64,000 bases of DNA. Source: Lentisphaerota bacterium (GTDB taxonomy: Bacteria; Verrucomicrobiota; Lentisphaeria; Victivallales; Victivallaceae). The notes beneath the pieces were generated by a model that saw nothing but the letters and a program-made list of their open reading frames with translations, was not told the origin of the DNA and did no database searches. The stretch lies in the NCBI GenBank assembly GCA_024225035.1, contig JAAEMX010000167.1, positions 1 through 64,000 of the forward strand, given 5' to 3'. The translations under genes and the position numbers were made by a program. Positions 8,351 to 17,989 of this stretch are shown one piece after another; position 1 is the first letter of the stretch, and each line of letters starts with the position of its first letter.

Positions 8351-8818
8351 ATTAATTTTTTAATCTAGATGAATGAAAACCCTGAAGCCTTTATTATAAG
8401 CAGCTTTGGAGTTGTTTTCAAGTTGTTGATTAAGAATGATAAAGTGATTTAAAGGCATTTAAGAATTGATTTTTTTCTTAATTTTTAAACTATTTTTCTT
8501 TAAACATTATTAAAAAGCGCTATATTGATATTTATCGCAATGTCTCGTTGTTTTGGAAGGCATGGAAGCGTTTATATATATTTTGATAACATTAACTTGG
8601 GCTTTGAGTTCAAACGTTATTCAAAAATATGTATGTAATAAGTTGCGTCAATGCAATATTTAATAAATCGGGTTGTTATGTTTATAGTATTTGATTTTTC
8701 AAAATATATTATCAATCAGCTTAAGCCTGTAGGGGTGAGCTGGTTGTGCAGTCTACTGCTGACCTGATTTCTGCATACTTTTTTGAATTCGCTTGTTCAC
8801 TCGCCTTAAAGGCTTGTG
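8351..8818. other. AT-rich intergenic region
   Basis: This gap between two divergent genes is strongly AT-rich. It holds promoter-like AT tracts and a tiny open frame from an ATG at 8562 (33 codons, one hydrophobic stretch) whose ribosome site lies too close to be convincing. A short palindrome GCCTTAAAGGC overlaps the rarA ribosome site. I see no RNA gene that I can identify. Confidence 0.5.
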
Positions 8819-10189
8819 ATGGAACAGCTTGATCTACATATCGGGTCGCAAAATGCTGAGCAGTTGGAAGGTGTTACTGAAGACAATGTTTCTTTAGAAT
8901 CATCAGCACTGCCGCTCGCTGTTAGAATGCGTCCTGTTGAATTAGACGAATATGTTGGCCAGCGTCATTTACTGGCGCCAGGCAAATTGCTTCGTCGTGC
9001 CATCGATGCCGATAGATTTACCTCGATTATTCTCTCTGGACCTCCGGGAACCGGCAAAACAACACTTGCTGAATTAATTGCGAATTCCACTAATTCTGAG
9101 TTCATCCGTCTGTCTGGAGTAATCTCTACTGTAGCTGACATTCGCAAGCAGATAAAAATAGCTACAGAACGGAGAAAAATAGTTAACCGTAACACTATTC
9201 TGTTTGTTGACGAAATCCACCGTTTTAATAAAGCGCAACAGGACTCACTTCTGCCTGATGTTGAAAACGGCAATGTGCGATTGGTTGGAGCAACCACACA
9301 TAACCCTCAGTTTTATGTTGTTGGTGCACTGCTTTCACGATCTTTGGCATTTACCCTTGAGTCACTTTCGGCCGAAGATATTCGCGTACTGCTTGAAAGA
9401 GCTGTTGCTGATAAACGGGGTTTTGGTAAACAAAAAGTCAAAGTTTCTGATAGTGCAATGGACTTTCTTTCAAGTGCCTGTGAAGGTGATGCTAGAAAAG
9501 CACTTACATCTCTTGAAATTGCCATCATGACGACTGAGACTGACAATGACGGAGTAATTCAGGTTGGGGATGCTGAGGCTGAAGAATCTATTCAGCAGAA
9601 AATAATTAATTATTGTGATGACGGCCATTATGACACAGCCAGCGCGTTTATAAAAAGCATGCGTGGAAGTGATCCTGATGCGGCCGTTTACTGGATGTCA
9701 AAAATGATACATGCTGGCGAAGATATAAGATTTATAGCTCGCCGTATAGTAATTTTTGCCTCTGAAGATATTGGCAATGCTGACCCAAGAGCTCTGACTT
9801 TGGCCACAAGTGCCATGCAGGCTATTGAAATGATCGGCATGCCTGAAGCAAGGATAATCCTTTCTCAAGCTGCAGTTTATTGTGCTACTGCTCCAAAGAG
9901 TAACGCCTCATATGTGGCAGTGGACGCAGCTTTGAAGGATATTCGTAATGAACGTGTTCAGCCGGTCCCAAGCTACTTGCGGGACCCAAATTCTTCCGGT
10001 TCACGCGAGAAGCGCCGGGAAGCGCCGGGATATCAATATCCTCATGATTTTGAGGGAGGTTTTGCGGCTCAGGATTATATGGGAGTACCAAAAGTTTACT
10101 ATACTCCAAATGGTGCCGGCTATGAGCATAAAATCAAACAAAGACTGGAATACTGGGCACAGTGTCGCCAGTCGGAGGCCGAAAGATGA
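8819..10189 (+). CDS. rarA: Replication-associated recombination protein A (RarA/MgsA AAA+ ATPase)
   Basis: RarA is an AAA+ ATPase related to clamp-loader subunits that acts at stalled replication forks. At 456 residues it has the usual length. Walker A SGPPGTGKTT lies near residue 73, Walker B ILFVDEIHRFNK follows, then the sensor/Arg-finger stretch FYVVGALLSRSLAF. The C-terminal oligomerisation part includes the family signature DPDAAVYWMSKMIHAGED and IARRIVIFASEDIGNADP. A GTG precedes the ATG by one codon; AAAGG favours the ATG at 8819. Its stop overlaps the next start (ATGA), so it heads a three-gene operon with the cyclo-ligase and rny. Confidence 0.95.
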   Translation: MEQLDLHIGSQNAEQLEGVTEDNVSLESSALPLAVRMRPVELDEYVGQRHLLAPGKLLRRAIDADRFTSIILSGPPGTGKTTLAELIANSTNSEFIRLSGVISTVADIRKQIKIATERRKIVNRNTILFVDEIHRFNKAQQDSLLPDVENGNVRLVGATTHNPQFYVVGALLSRSLAFTLESLSAEDIRVLLERAVADKRGFGKQKVKVSDSAMDFLSSACEGDARKALTSLEIAIMTTETDNDGVIQVGDAEAEESIQQKIINYCDDGHYDTASAFIKSMRGSDPDAAVYWMSKMIHAGEDIRFIARRIVIFASEDIGNADPRALTLATSAMQAIEMIGMPEARIILSQAAVYCATAPKSNASYVAVDAALKDIRNERVQPVPSYLRDPNSSGSREKRREAPGYQYPHDFEGGFAAQDYMGVPKVYYTPNGAGYEHKIKQRLEYWAQCRQSEAER

Positions 10190-10794
10190 GTTCTGCTGAA
10201 ATTAAAAAATCAGTGCGTAAAGAATTCGCTCTATGTCGCAAAAGTTTGAGTCCGGAGTACAAGGTTAACGCTGATGCAGCAATTAACAGCAGTATCTGCG
10301 AACAGCCTGAAATTATCGGTGCAAGCTTTATTGCGGCTTATGTTTCCGACGGTATTGAAACTGATTTATCGGTCTCAATTGAGCATTGCCTGGCTCTCGG
10401 AAAAAAAGTGTTTCTGCCAAGATATTCACCGGATACCGGTGTTTATGAAATGGCTGAGATAAGCAACTTGTCGGAAGATCTAGTTGAAGGAAAATATGGA
10501 CTGCTGGAACCGGCAGGTCACCTTTCAACTGCATCTAGGACCGAAATGAAATCCATGGTCTGGCTGGTCCCTGGGGTGGCTTTTGATCTGAATGGAATGC
10601 GTCTTGGACGTGGTGGGGGCTATTATGATCGTCTATTAACCGATGCCGAAAATATGGTTATCGGGATATTTTATGACTGTCAGAAAGCTCAGGATTTACC
10701 GGCAGATGACCATGATCGTAGAATGAATAAGGTGATTACTGAATCATCTGTATTTAATTTCGAAGAAACCGTAACTGAGGAGAACTCTAAATGA
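10186..10794 (+). CDS. ygfA: 5-formyltetrahydrofolate cyclo-ligase
   Basis: The enzyme converts 5-formyl-THF to 5,10-methenyl-THF with ATP, recycling folate in one-carbon metabolism. The 202-residue protein carries the C-terminal signature PGVAFDLNGMRLGRGGGYYD with the glycine-rich ATP/Mg loop, and the N-terminal Lys/Arg-rich stretch KKSVRKEF typical of the family. The start ATG (10186) overlaps the rarA stop by four bases, and its own TGA overlaps the rny start in the same way, showing tight translational coupling. In E. coli the homologue is ygfA, next to 6S RNA; no 6S-like RNA is seen here. Confidence 0.92.
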   Translation: MSSAEIKKSVRKEFALCRKSLSPEYKVNADAAINSSICEQPEIIGASFIAAYVSDGIETDLSVSIEHCLALGKKVFLPRYSPDTGVYEMAEISNLSEDLVEGKYGLLEPAGHLSTASRTEMKSMVWLVPGVAFDLNGMRLGRGGGYYDRLLTDAENMVIGIFYDCQKAQDLPADDHDRRMNKVITESSVFNFEETVTEENSK

Positions 10795-12335
10795 CAACTT
10801 ACATCATCATGGGTGTTGGTGGCGCTATAGCAGGCTTTGTCGTGGCCGCTTTTATGCAGAAAATGCAGAAGGCTTCGGCAGGACAGCTCGCTATCAAAAT
10901 AAGAGAGGATGCAGAAAAAGAGGCTGAGCACATTAAGCGTGAAGCCAAAGTTACTGCTAAAGGGGAAGTTCTCAAGATGCGTGAGGAGGTTGAAGATGAA
11001 CTGCAGCAGCGTCGCAAAGAGCAGCTGTCTGTTGAAAAACGACTTTCTCAACGTGAAGAAAATCTGGAAAGAAAAGCAGATGGACTGGAGAAAAGAGAAG
11101 AGAATTTCACCCGTAAAGAAAAAGATATTGATGCACTTCGTGACCGTCTTGCTAATCGTGAGCAAGAGTTACAAAAGAGCATTTCCAAGCAGATTGACGA
11201 GTTAGAGCGTATTGCGCTGCTGGATCGTGAAAGTGCTAAAGAAATCCTTCTTGAAAAACTCAAGAATGAAGTTAAAAACGAGTCAGGTCTACTGGTTCGT
11301 GACGTTCTTGAGGAAGCAAAGCAGAAGTCTGAAAAAGAAGCTCGCCGTATTTTGACATATGCAATTCAGCGTTATGCTTCTGATTGTACATATGATCGTA
11401 CTACAGCAACTATTCCATTGCCCAGCGATGAAATGAAAGGCCGTATTATTGGTCGTGAAGGCCGTAATATCAGGGCGATTGAATCTGCAACTGGTGTTAA
11501 TATTCTTATTGACGATACTCCGGAAGCAGTTGTGATTTCCTGTTTTGACCCTGTCCGAAAAGAAGTAGCAAGACAGCTTATGGAACGCCTCATTGCTGAT
11601 GGCAGGATTCATCCGACTCGTATTGAAGATCAGACTAAGAAAATAGCTAAAGAAGTTGAAGAAGAAATCTTCAGTACAGGTGAAGCAGCTGTTCTTGAAA
11701 CAGGTATTCAGGGAGTTTCTCCCCATATTATCAAGTTGCTTGGCCGTCTCAAATATCGCTATAGCTTTTCTCAAAATGTATTGCAGCATTCTCTTGAAGC
11801 AGCTTACTTTATGGGCATTATTGCATCAGAGCTTGGTTTAGATGAGCAAAAGGCTAAACGTATAGGACTCTTCCACGACATTGGTAAGGCTGTTGACCAT
11901 GAAGTTGAAGGCTCCCATGCTGCTATTGGTGCTGATATTCTGCGTAAGCATAATGAAGCTCAGGACGTAATTCACGCAGTTGCAGCTCATCATGAAGATG
12001 TCGATGCTGCCAGTATCTATGATATTCTTATCAACGCTTGTGATACTTTGAGTGCATCCCGCCCGGGTGCTAGAAGTGAGACAACGGAGCTTTATCTTAA
12101 ACGTTTAGAACAACTCGAAGACATTGCACACAGCTTTAATGGCGTAGAATCATGTTTTGCGCTTCAGGCTGGTCGTGAAGTCCGCGTTGTTGTGAATCCG
12201 ATTAAGATTAAAGAAGGTGAAGCACAGATTCTGGCAAAAGATATTTGTCAGAGGGTTGAAAAAGAAATGAACTATCCAGGTCAGATCAAAGTTTCTATCA
12301 TTCGTGAAACAAGATCCATTGACTATGCGAAGTAA
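10791..12335 (+). CDS. rny: Ribonuclease Y
   Basis: RNase Y is a membrane-anchored endoribonuclease that initiates mRNA decay in bacteria lacking RNase E. The 514-residue product has the full family layout: an N-terminal membrane helix (about residues 4-22), a long charged coiled coil to about 190, a KH RNA-binding domain with GRIIGREGRNIRAIE around 215, and an HD hydrolase domain with FHDIGKAVDHEVEGSHA and AAHHEDVD giving the metal-binding His/Asp residues. It is the last gene of the rarA operon and is followed at once by a strong terminator. Its presence suggests a Y-type RNA degradation system. Confidence 0.97.
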   Translation: MTTYIIMGVGGAIAGFVVAAFMQKMQKASAGQLAIKIREDAEKEAEHIKREAKVTAKGEVLKMREEVEDELQQRRKEQLSVEKRLSQREENLERKADGLEKREENFTRKEKDIDALRDRLANREQELQKSISKQIDELERIALLDRESAKEILLEKLKNEVKNESGLLVRDVLEEAKQKSEKEARRILTYAIQRYASDCTYDRTTATIPLPSDEMKGRIIGREGRNIRAIESATGVNILIDDTPEAVVISCFDPVRKEVARQLMERLIADGRIHPTRIEDQTKKIAKEVEEEIFSTGEAAVLETGIQGVSPHIIKLLGRLKYRYSFSQNVLQHSLEAAYFMGIIASELGLDEQKAKRIGLFHDIGKAVDHEVEGSHAAIGADILRKHNEAQDVIHAVAAHHEDVDAASIYDILINACDTLSASRPGARSETTELYLKRLEQLEDIAHSFNGVESCFALQAGREVRVVVNPIKIKEGEAQILAKDICQRVEKEMNYPGQIKVSIIRETRSIDYAK

Positions 12336-12366
12336 TTCTTAATGCTTCAAACCGTTCTACGGTAAT

Positions 12367-12401
12367 AAAAAATCCTGCCAATTTTATGGCAGGATTTTTT
12401 T
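12367..12401. terminator. Bidirectional intrinsic terminator after rny
   Basis: AAAAATCCTGCCA and TGGCAGGATTTTT pair across a six-base loop ATTTTA, with a T-run on one side and an A-run on the other. It lies between the converging rny and Sel1 genes and should stop transcription from both directions. Confidence 0.9.
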
Positions 12402-12423
12402 ATGTCATATTGAACAATAAAGA

Positions 12424-13725
12424 TTAAGGCATAAGCAAGCGCTGGGCTTCAAGATCACCAAGTTTAGCGGCTTTAGAAATCCAGTAAAGTCCCTGCTTTT
12501 CGTTCTTGCGGGTACCTTTCCCTTCAAAATAGCAAATTGCCAGGCGGCGCATGGCTTTGGGGTCGCCCTTTTCAGCGGCTTTCTTAAACCAGTAAAAAGC
12601 TGCTCCCAGGTCTTTTGGGATAATCTTCCCGCTCTGGTAGTAGGCTGCCAAGTTGAATTGAGCATGAGTATTGCCTAGCTTTGCAGCTCTGAAAAAGTAT
12701 TTGACGCCGCGTCCCGGATCTTTAGGGATACCAATGCCGTCAATGTGGAAAACACCCATTTTGAAAATTGCATATGGATTGCCTTGTTTGGCAGCTTCAA
12801 CATACCATCTTATGCCCTTTTTAACATTTTCCTTTACAAATTTCCCTGCAAGATAATATTCACCCATCTTCACCTGAGCCATAGGGAGGCCTGCTTCGGC
12901 AGCCTGTTTGAAAAGCTCAAATGCTTTACGTTCATCAAGCTTGACCCCTTTGCCAATCTGGTAGCAATAGCCCAGTTTTCCGGTTGCCTCAATATCACCT
13001 GAATTTGAGGCTTGCCGTAGCCAGTAAAGCATTTTTGAATCGTCTTTTTCAACTCCGAAACCGCCGTAATAACAGTCTGCTAAGCGCCGCATTGCTTGAC
13101 AGTCACCCTTAGACGCGGCTTGCAAAAATAGCTTAAATGCTGTGGATTTTTGGGATTCAGTCGGCTTATCCTTAGGGTTATCAAGTATAAATACACCAAG
13201 CTGACGAATGGCTGGTATGTATTTTTGCAGAGCCAGTTTTTTCATGATTTGCATGGCTTTAGGATAATCAGCAAATAGAGCTGGAGTTTTTATACCTCCT
13301 TTACGCACAGGCGGAATACCTTCAGCATAGCACATGGCAAGGTTGTAGGTGGCCGCTTTAAGCTTCTGGTCAGAAGCCTTGCGATACCAGCGAAAAGCCA
13401 GATAACGATTTTTCTTCATGCCAAGCCCGTACTCATAGCAAACTCCCAGATTATACTGGGCTTCTTGGTTGCCGTCTAAAGCTGATTTGCGGAACCAGTG
13501 TGCCGCTACGGGATAATTCTGAGGCCGTTTTTGACCATAGAAATATTGATTGCCTAGCTCCAGTTGTGCGTTTGTATCACCTGATTTTGCTTTTATGCGC
13601 AGTGGGTCATTTTCAGGCTCATTGTCATTTCCAAACGATTTAAACGTAAGGCATGGCAGTATAAACAAGGCAAGTATACTCAGCAGAAATATTTTTTTGT
13701 TGAATGTCAAATTAAATGACTCCAT
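12424..13725 (-). CDS. Exported Sel1-like repeat protein
   Basis: The 433-residue protein begins with a basic stretch and a hydrophobic segment (IFLLSILALFILPCLTF, about residues 12-28), a probable signal peptide with cleavage near residue 32. The rest is built of roughly ten Sel1-like repeats of about 36 residues, each with A..G...A...LG..Y..G.G and a following YWF/WYRKAA pattern. Such alpha-solenoid repeats mediate protein-protein contacts. Partner and role are unknown. It lies downstream of lpxD on the same strand, separated by a hairpin, and converges on rny. The start has only a weak ribosome site. Confidence 0.88.
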   Translation of the reverse strand: MESFNLTFNKKIFLLSILALFILPCLTFKSFGNDNEPENDPLRIKAKSGDTNAQLELGNQYFYGQKRPQNYPVAAHWFRKSALDGNQEAQYNLGVCYEYGLGMKKNRYLAFRWYRKASDQKLKAATYNLAMCYAEGIPPVRKGGIKTPALFADYPKAMQIMKKLALQKYIPAIRQLGVFILDNPKDKPTESQKSTAFKLFLQAASKGDCQAMRRLADCYYGGFGVEKDDSKMLYWLRQASNSGDIEATGKLGYCYQIGKGVKLDERKAFELFKQAAEAGLPMAQVKMGEYYLAGKFVKENVKKGIRWYVEAAKQGNPYAIFKMGVFHIDGIGIPKDPGRGVKYFFRAAKLGNTHAQFNLAAYYQSGKIIPKDLGAAFYWFKKAAEKGDPKAMRRLAICYFEGKGTRKNEKQGLYWISKAAKLGDLEAQRLLMP

Positions 13726-13739
13726 GGTTATAAATGTCC

Positions 13740-13766
13740 GAAAGCCGACTATAATAGCCGGCTTTC
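13740..13766 (-). terminator. Hairpin between lpxD and the Sel1 gene
   Basis: GAAAGCCG (13740-13747) pairs with CGGCTTTC (13759-13766) across an AT-rich loop. On the minus strand it follows the lpxD stop but only a broken T-run (CTTTCGGACATTT) comes after it, so termination may be partial and the Sel1 gene may be read through. Confidence 0.5.
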
Positions 13767-13794
13767 AAAATATGACTTCAATTTGAGGTGAAAG

Positions 13795-14829
13795 TTACTT
13801 CTTAAGTTCTTCCACTTCAGCTTTAAGAGCTATAAATTTTTTGGATAATCTATCAAATTTTTTCGGCATTGAGCGGCGATTCATAAATTCACGCTGGCCT
13901 TCGGCAGGAGTGCCAACGGCAATTGATCCAGCCGGCAGGCTTTTGACAACACCTGATGTCCCAGCAACCTGTACACCGTCACCGATGGTAATATGTCCGT
14001 TGATGCCTGCCTGAGCTGCGATAATTACGCCACGGCCAAGTTTGGCACTTCCCGCAATACCGGACTGGCCTATAAGGATAGTTGATTCGCCAACTTCTAC
14101 ATTGTGAGCAACCATTACCTGATTGTCAATTTTAACGTTTGACTTAATCCAAGTCCGACCGAAACGAGCACGGTCAATAGTAGTGTTAGCGCCGATTTCA
14201 ACGTCATCGTCAATTTGAACAATTCCGGTCTGCGGAACTTTTGCCAGTCCTTGTGGCCCTGGAACGAAACCAAATCCGTCTCCGCCGATTACAACGCCAG
14301 GATGAAGTATGGCTTTATGTCCCACTTTGCAGCGGTGCATGATAGTAACGTTTGGAGAAATCTGGCACTGTGCTCCAATAATAACTTCCTGGCCGATAAA
14401 TGTTCCAGCTCCGATTGCAGTGCCGGAGCCGATTTCAGCATTTTCATCAATAACGGCATTGGCACCGATATATACACCTTCGGCCAGCTTTGCTGACTCA
14501 GCAACTATTGCGGAAGGATGAATGCCGGGAGCATATGTAACAGGCTCCGGGGCAAAAAAAGCTATAACTTTAGAAAAACCGTAATCAACGTTATCGCAAA
14601 GCACATAAGTGCGATTTGTGTCGAGCTGTTTTTTAAGTTTTTTGTCAACAAGAATAATACCGGCTTTGGAGTCAGGTAACTGGCTTAAATAGCGTTTATT
14701 ACCGACAAATGAGGCCTGATTTTCAGTAGCTTCCATAAGTGAAGCTACACCGGATATGGCAAGATCAGTATTTCCAATTACATTTCCATTAACTGCTTCA
14801 GCTATTTGTCCAGCCGTAATCTGTTTCAT
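13795..14829 (-). CDS. lpxD: UDP-3-O-acylglucosamine N-acyltransferase LpxD
   Basis: LpxD adds the N-linked 3-hydroxyacyl chain in lipid A synthesis, using acyl-ACP. The 344-residue protein has the N-terminal uridine-binding domain (ISGVASLMEATENQASFV, KAGIILV) followed by a left-handed beta helix of hexapeptide repeats. The conserved GGDGFGF and the active-site His region MVAHNVEVGE, then IGQSGIAGSA, are present. A C-terminal helix (LSKKFIALKAEVEELKK) matches the ACP-binding end. The start at 14829 has AGGGAG upstream. It directly follows skp, an arrangement common in Gram-negative bacteria, although fabZ/lpxA do not follow here. Confidence 0.95.
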   Translation of the reverse strand: MKQITAGQIAEAVNGNVIGNTDLAISGVASLMEATENQASFVGNKRYLSQLPDSKAGIILVDKKLKKQLDTNRTYVLCDNVDYGFSKVIAFFAPEPVTYAPGIHPSAIVAESAKLAEGVYIGANAVIDENAEIGSGTAIGAGTFIGQEVIIGAQCQISPNVTIMHRCKVGHKAILHPGVVIGGDGFGFVPGPQGLAKVPQTGIVQIDDDVEIGANTTIDRARFGRTWIKSNVKIDNQVMVAHNVEVGESTILIGQSGIAGSAKLGRGVIIAAQAGINGHITIGDGVQVAGTSGVVKSLPAGSIAVGTPAEGQREFMNRRSMPKKFDRLSKKFIALKAEVEELKK

Positions 14830-14854
14830 TATAACTCCCTGATATTTATGCAAA

Positions 14855-15460
14855 TTATCTAATTGCTGAGTCTACATCTTTTTGAATGTCTGGATTGTCT
14901 TGACCGCGGTTCAATGCTTTCAGGATTTCATCGGTAATATCAAAGGCCGGGCTGCTGTAAAGAATAGCAGGAATGGCGTTAAGGGTTTTACCGGTTTTAT
15001 CAATAATAAGAGTATAACCTTTTAAGGTTGCACGGCGTTTAACTTCCGTCAGGATTTCATCGATAATTTCTGTACGTTTCTTTTTCTCCAGCTTCTTGAA
15101 TTGACGCTGTTTTTCCATTACATATTGTTCTATTTCAGCTTTCTTCTGCTGCATGTCACGGAATTTGCGTTGTGCTTCAAGGCGCTTTTTTTCACGTTCA
15201 GATGCTGAAAGTGCGATATTCTGAGATGCGTCACGAAGTATCTTATATTCTTCTTCCAGCTTGTTCATTGAATCGATCAATTTTCTAACCCAGGCTTTAT
15301 AAATCTCATCCTGTTGTTTCAAGGTTGCATCAGCCTGCTTCTTCTTGTAGAAGTTTTCGAAAATTTTCTCCATGTCTACGGTCGCTACCTTCAGCTTTGG
15401 GGCGGCAACAAGCGCCACTGCTGTACACATGATTACTAAAATTGAGAGTTTTTTTAACAT
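14855..15460 (-). CDS. skp: OmpH/Skp-family periplasmic chaperone
   Basis: Skp escorts unfolded outer-membrane proteins across the periplasm. The 201-residue product has a signal peptide (MLKKLSILVIMCTAVALVAA) and a family start of the mature chain (LKVATVDMEKIFENFYKKKQ), then a long charged helical hairpin rich in Lys, Glu and Gln (about 45-140), and a C-terminal strand segment GYTLIIDKTGKTLN. This is the usual Skp architecture. lpxD starts 25 bp downstream. bamA, often upstream, is not here; a small helix-turn-helix gene takes that place. Confidence 0.88.
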   Translation of the reverse strand: MLKKLSILVIMCTAVALVAAPKLKVATVDMEKIFENFYKKKQADATLKQQDEIYKAWVRKLIDSMNKLEEEYKILRDASQNIALSASEREKKRLEAQRKFRDMQQKKAEIEQYVMEKQRQFKKLEKKKRTEIIDEILTEVKRRATLKGYTLIIDKTGKTLNAIPAILYSSPAFDITDEILKALNRGQDNPDIQKDVDSAIR

Positions 15461-15483
15461 AAACTACCCTTGGTAAGGTTGAA

Positions 15484-15879
15484 TTACTCGTCCTCTTTAT
15501 TCATCACGACCTGTTGTCGTGCGAGCTCTACGATTTCCAGCAGTTTCTGGTTTCGTATTTTCATAGGTAATGCGCTAAAAGCGTCAAGTAGAATCTTTTC
15601 GTCACTGGTCAAGCTGGCATACTTTTCCAGTTGGGATTTACTTTTGGGTTTATAGCTGATAGCTTTAGATTCATTCTCATCGCTTGATTTAGGCAAATAT
15701 GCCTGTATCAAAGGATAGAGTTTTTCCCATGTATCCTGTCTGATTGACTGGGACTTGCGACTCATATACTTGCTCAATGTTTCAATATTTACATTTGCCT
15801 GTTGGGAAAAATCTGATATTGAACCAATTGCATCTATGCAATTTTGCAGTGCTTTAATAATGTCCTCGGTAATTTTCAT
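15484..15879 (-). CDS. Small protein with possible HTH domain
   Basis: The family is not recognised with confidence. The 131-residue protein has an N-terminal segment (residues 10-55: SISDFSQQANVNIETLSKY, then SIRQDTWEKLYPLI) patterned like a Cro/CI-type helix-turn-helix, a polar linker, and an amphipathic helical C-terminus (LTSDEKILLDAFSALP...). It resembles short lineage-specific regulators. GGGAT lies seven bases before the ATG. It ends 23 bp before skp, so it probably shares the skp-lpxD transcript. Whether it regulates these genes is unknown. Confidence 0.65.
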   Translation of the reverse strand: MKITEDIIKALQNCIDAIGSISDFSQQANVNIETLSKYMSRKSQSIRQDTWEKLYPLIQAYLPKSSDENESKAISYKPKSKSQLEKYASLTSDEKILLDAFSALPMKIRNQKLLEIVELARQQVVMNKEDE

Positions 15880-15952
15880 ATTAAAAATCCCGTTCTGTTT
15901 AAACTGAATTGATTAATATACAACGCAATTTAGATATAGCAACCTGATAAAA

Positions 15953-17989
15953 TTAATCCTCTTCAAGCATTTTGAAGATCTCGGCAAAGCCTGCAGCAAG
16001 TGAAGCTTTGTCCAGAGTCTTTATAATGTCTTCGGGTTCGCATACATCAACGAGATCCTCAGGAATGTATGTGAGAAATTCGGAAGGTATCTGCGGACGG
16101 TCAAAACCGCGATACATTCGAGCACTTGAGCAAGACATTATCAGCTTTTCTTTCGCTCTTGTAAGCGCGACATAGAACAGTCGCAGCTCTTCATCGGTAC
16201 TGCCTTCATGTACTGATCTTTCATGAGGAAAGATATTTTTTTCGAGTGCAACAAGGAATACATAGGGGTACTCCAGGCCTTTAGCAGCGTGTACAGTAGT
16301 CAGAGTTACGCCGTCACCGTCGTCGGTATCATCTTCGGTTTTATCATTCTCCTGAAGAAGGGCGTAGCTTTCCAAATATTCCCCAAGGGTAGGGGGTGTT
16401 TCACAGCCGCGTTCATATTGTGCAATTGCATTGATAAATTCGTCGATATTTTCACGACGTTTAAATGAATCATCAATGTCTTTGTAAATTTTCTGAAGGC
16501 CATTCAGGTAGCCAATGTCACTAAGGTAAGCTGAAACTTTGCGAGCGAGGTCGCCTGGTACTCTGAAAGATTTTCGATAGCGCTTCATGCAGTCATGGAG
16601 TTCACGAGCTGCCTTTGCTGCTTTACTTGAAAGATCTGAAATGAAATCAGAATGACCAAGCAGCTCGGTAAACGGCAGCATTGAAGCACCCTGGTATTTT
16701 TTCAGCATTTCAACAGCTTTTTTCCCTAATCCGCGTGGCGGTATGCTAAGAATTCGAAGAAGGCTTTGGTCTTCTTTGGGGTTTACCAGCAGCTTCAGAT
16801 AAGCGACGGCATCTTTAATTTCTTTGCGCTGAAAAAACTCCTGCCCTCCAACCATCTTGTAAGGTATAGAGTTGTTTCGTAAGCTTGCTTCGATTTGCCG
16901 CGATAAATGATTGGATCGGTATAAAATGGCGAAATCGCTGTAACTGTACTCGGGTTTTTCTTCAATTTCCTGAGCAATGAATTCAGCGATAAAATCAGAT
17001 TCAGCCTCGGCGCAAGTCGTGTTGACTAGTAACAGGTTGTCGCCGTCTCCCATTCCTGACCAAAGATTTTTGCTGAAACGATTGGCGTTTTTGGCAATAA
17101 CTTCGTTTGCGGCAGTCAGAATTTTATTGGTTGAGCGATAGTTCTGCTCCAGTTTAACCTCACAAGTATTCCTGAACATTTGTGGAAATTCAAGAATATT
17201 ACCAACATTCGCGCCGCGCCAACCGTAGATACTCTGATCATCATCACCTACGACACAAAGGTTTTGCTGTTCACCAGCAAGCATTTTAATTATCTCAAAC
17301 TGTGCATCATTGGTGTCCTGATATTCGTCTACAAGCAGATATTGATACTTTTTCTGATACTTCTTCAGCACTTCAGGGAATTTGTCAAATAGCTCATAAA
17401 CAAGCAGCAGCATATCATCAAAGTCGAGCATATTCTGCATTTCAAGTGTGTTTTGATACTCACGGTAGATTCGAGCCATGATAGCATCGTTTTCACCTTC
17501 TGCATATTTTGATGCTTCGTGCGGCAATAGCAGCTTGTTTTTCATGCGCCCTATGAACGAACGTAAAGGGGACAGGGGTACATGATCTTTGGAGTAGCCA
17601 AGTGCAGCGGCGGCCTGTTTGAGCAATCCGCTTTGATCTGAGTCATCGGCTATTGTGAAGTTCGGCATATAACCTAAATGTTTGATTTCCTTACGCAGAA
17701 CCCTGACACAAAATGAATGGAAAGTTCCCAGTGTTACTTTTCTTGCTAATTCAGGCGCAACGAGTTGTTCCAGCCTTTCTTCCATTTCCTGGGCAGCCTT
17801 GTTTGTAAAAGTCAGTCCAAGGATGTGACTGGGATCGACCCCTTCCTGCAGCATATAGGCAACCCGGAAGGTTATAACACGGGTTTTTCCAGTTCCGGCA
17901 CCAGCAAGTACCAACACCGGTCCATTAATGGTTTTTACTGCTTCAGCTTGTTCTGGATTCAGTTGTTTCAGGATTTCTGCAGCGATCAT
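15953..17989 (-). CDS. uvrD: UvrD/PcrA/Rep-family 3'-5' DNA helicase
   Basis: Superfamily 1A helicase acting in nucleotide excision repair, mismatch repair or removal of replication blocks. The 678-residue protein starts with LNPEQAEAVKTINGPVLVLAGAGTGKTRV (Q motif and Walker A), and contains GTFHSFCVRVLR, LVDEYQDTNDAQ (motif II), GDDDQSIYGWRGA (motif III), QNYRST (motif IV), VTLTTVHAAKGLEYPYVF (motif V) and RLFYVALTRAKEKL (motif VI). Its length is nearer to Rep than to UvrD, and the family member cannot be fixed by eye. Its ATG directly abuts the purO stop with no gap, so the two are cotranscribed. Confidence 0.93.
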   Translation of the reverse strand: MIAAEILKQLNPEQAEAVKTINGPVLVLAGAGTGKTRVITFRVAYMLQEGVDPSHILGLTFTNKAAQEMEERLEQLVAPELARKVTLGTFHSFCVRVLRKEIKHLGYMPNFTIADDSDQSGLLKQAAAALGYSKDHVPLSPLRSFIGRMKNKLLLPHEASKYAEGENDAIMARIYREYQNTLEMQNMLDFDDMLLLVYELFDKFPEVLKKYQKKYQYLLVDEYQDTNDAQFEIIKMLAGEQQNLCVVGDDDQSIYGWRGANVGNILEFPQMFRNTCEVKLEQNYRSTNKILTAANEVIAKNANRFSKNLWSGMGDGDNLLLVNTTCAEAESDFIAEFIAQEIEEKPEYSYSDFAILYRSNHLSRQIEASLRNNSIPYKMVGGQEFFQRKEIKDAVAYLKLLVNPKEDQSLLRILSIPPRGLGKKAVEMLKKYQGASMLPFTELLGHSDFISDLSSKAAKAARELHDCMKRYRKSFRVPGDLARKVSAYLSDIGYLNGLQKIYKDIDDSFKRRENIDEFINAIAQYERGCETPPTLGEYLESYALLQENDKTEDDTDDGDGVTLTTVHAAKGLEYPYVFLVALEKNIFPHERSVHEGSTDEELRLFYVALTRAKEKLIMSCSSARMYRGFDRPQIPSEFLTYIPEDLVDVCEPEDIIKTLDKASLAAGFAEIFKMLEED

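Noticed and set aside
8562-8663. A 33-codon frame with a hydrophobic stretch
   Set aside because: The Shine-Dalgarno-like GGAAGG ends one base before the ATG, too close for initiation, and no homology is apparent.
8254-8818. Possible structural RNA (6S, 4.5S or tmRNA) in the gap before rarA
   Set aside because: No GGAAGC-type SRP loop, no tRNA-like ends and no extended stem were found; the region is simply AT-rich.
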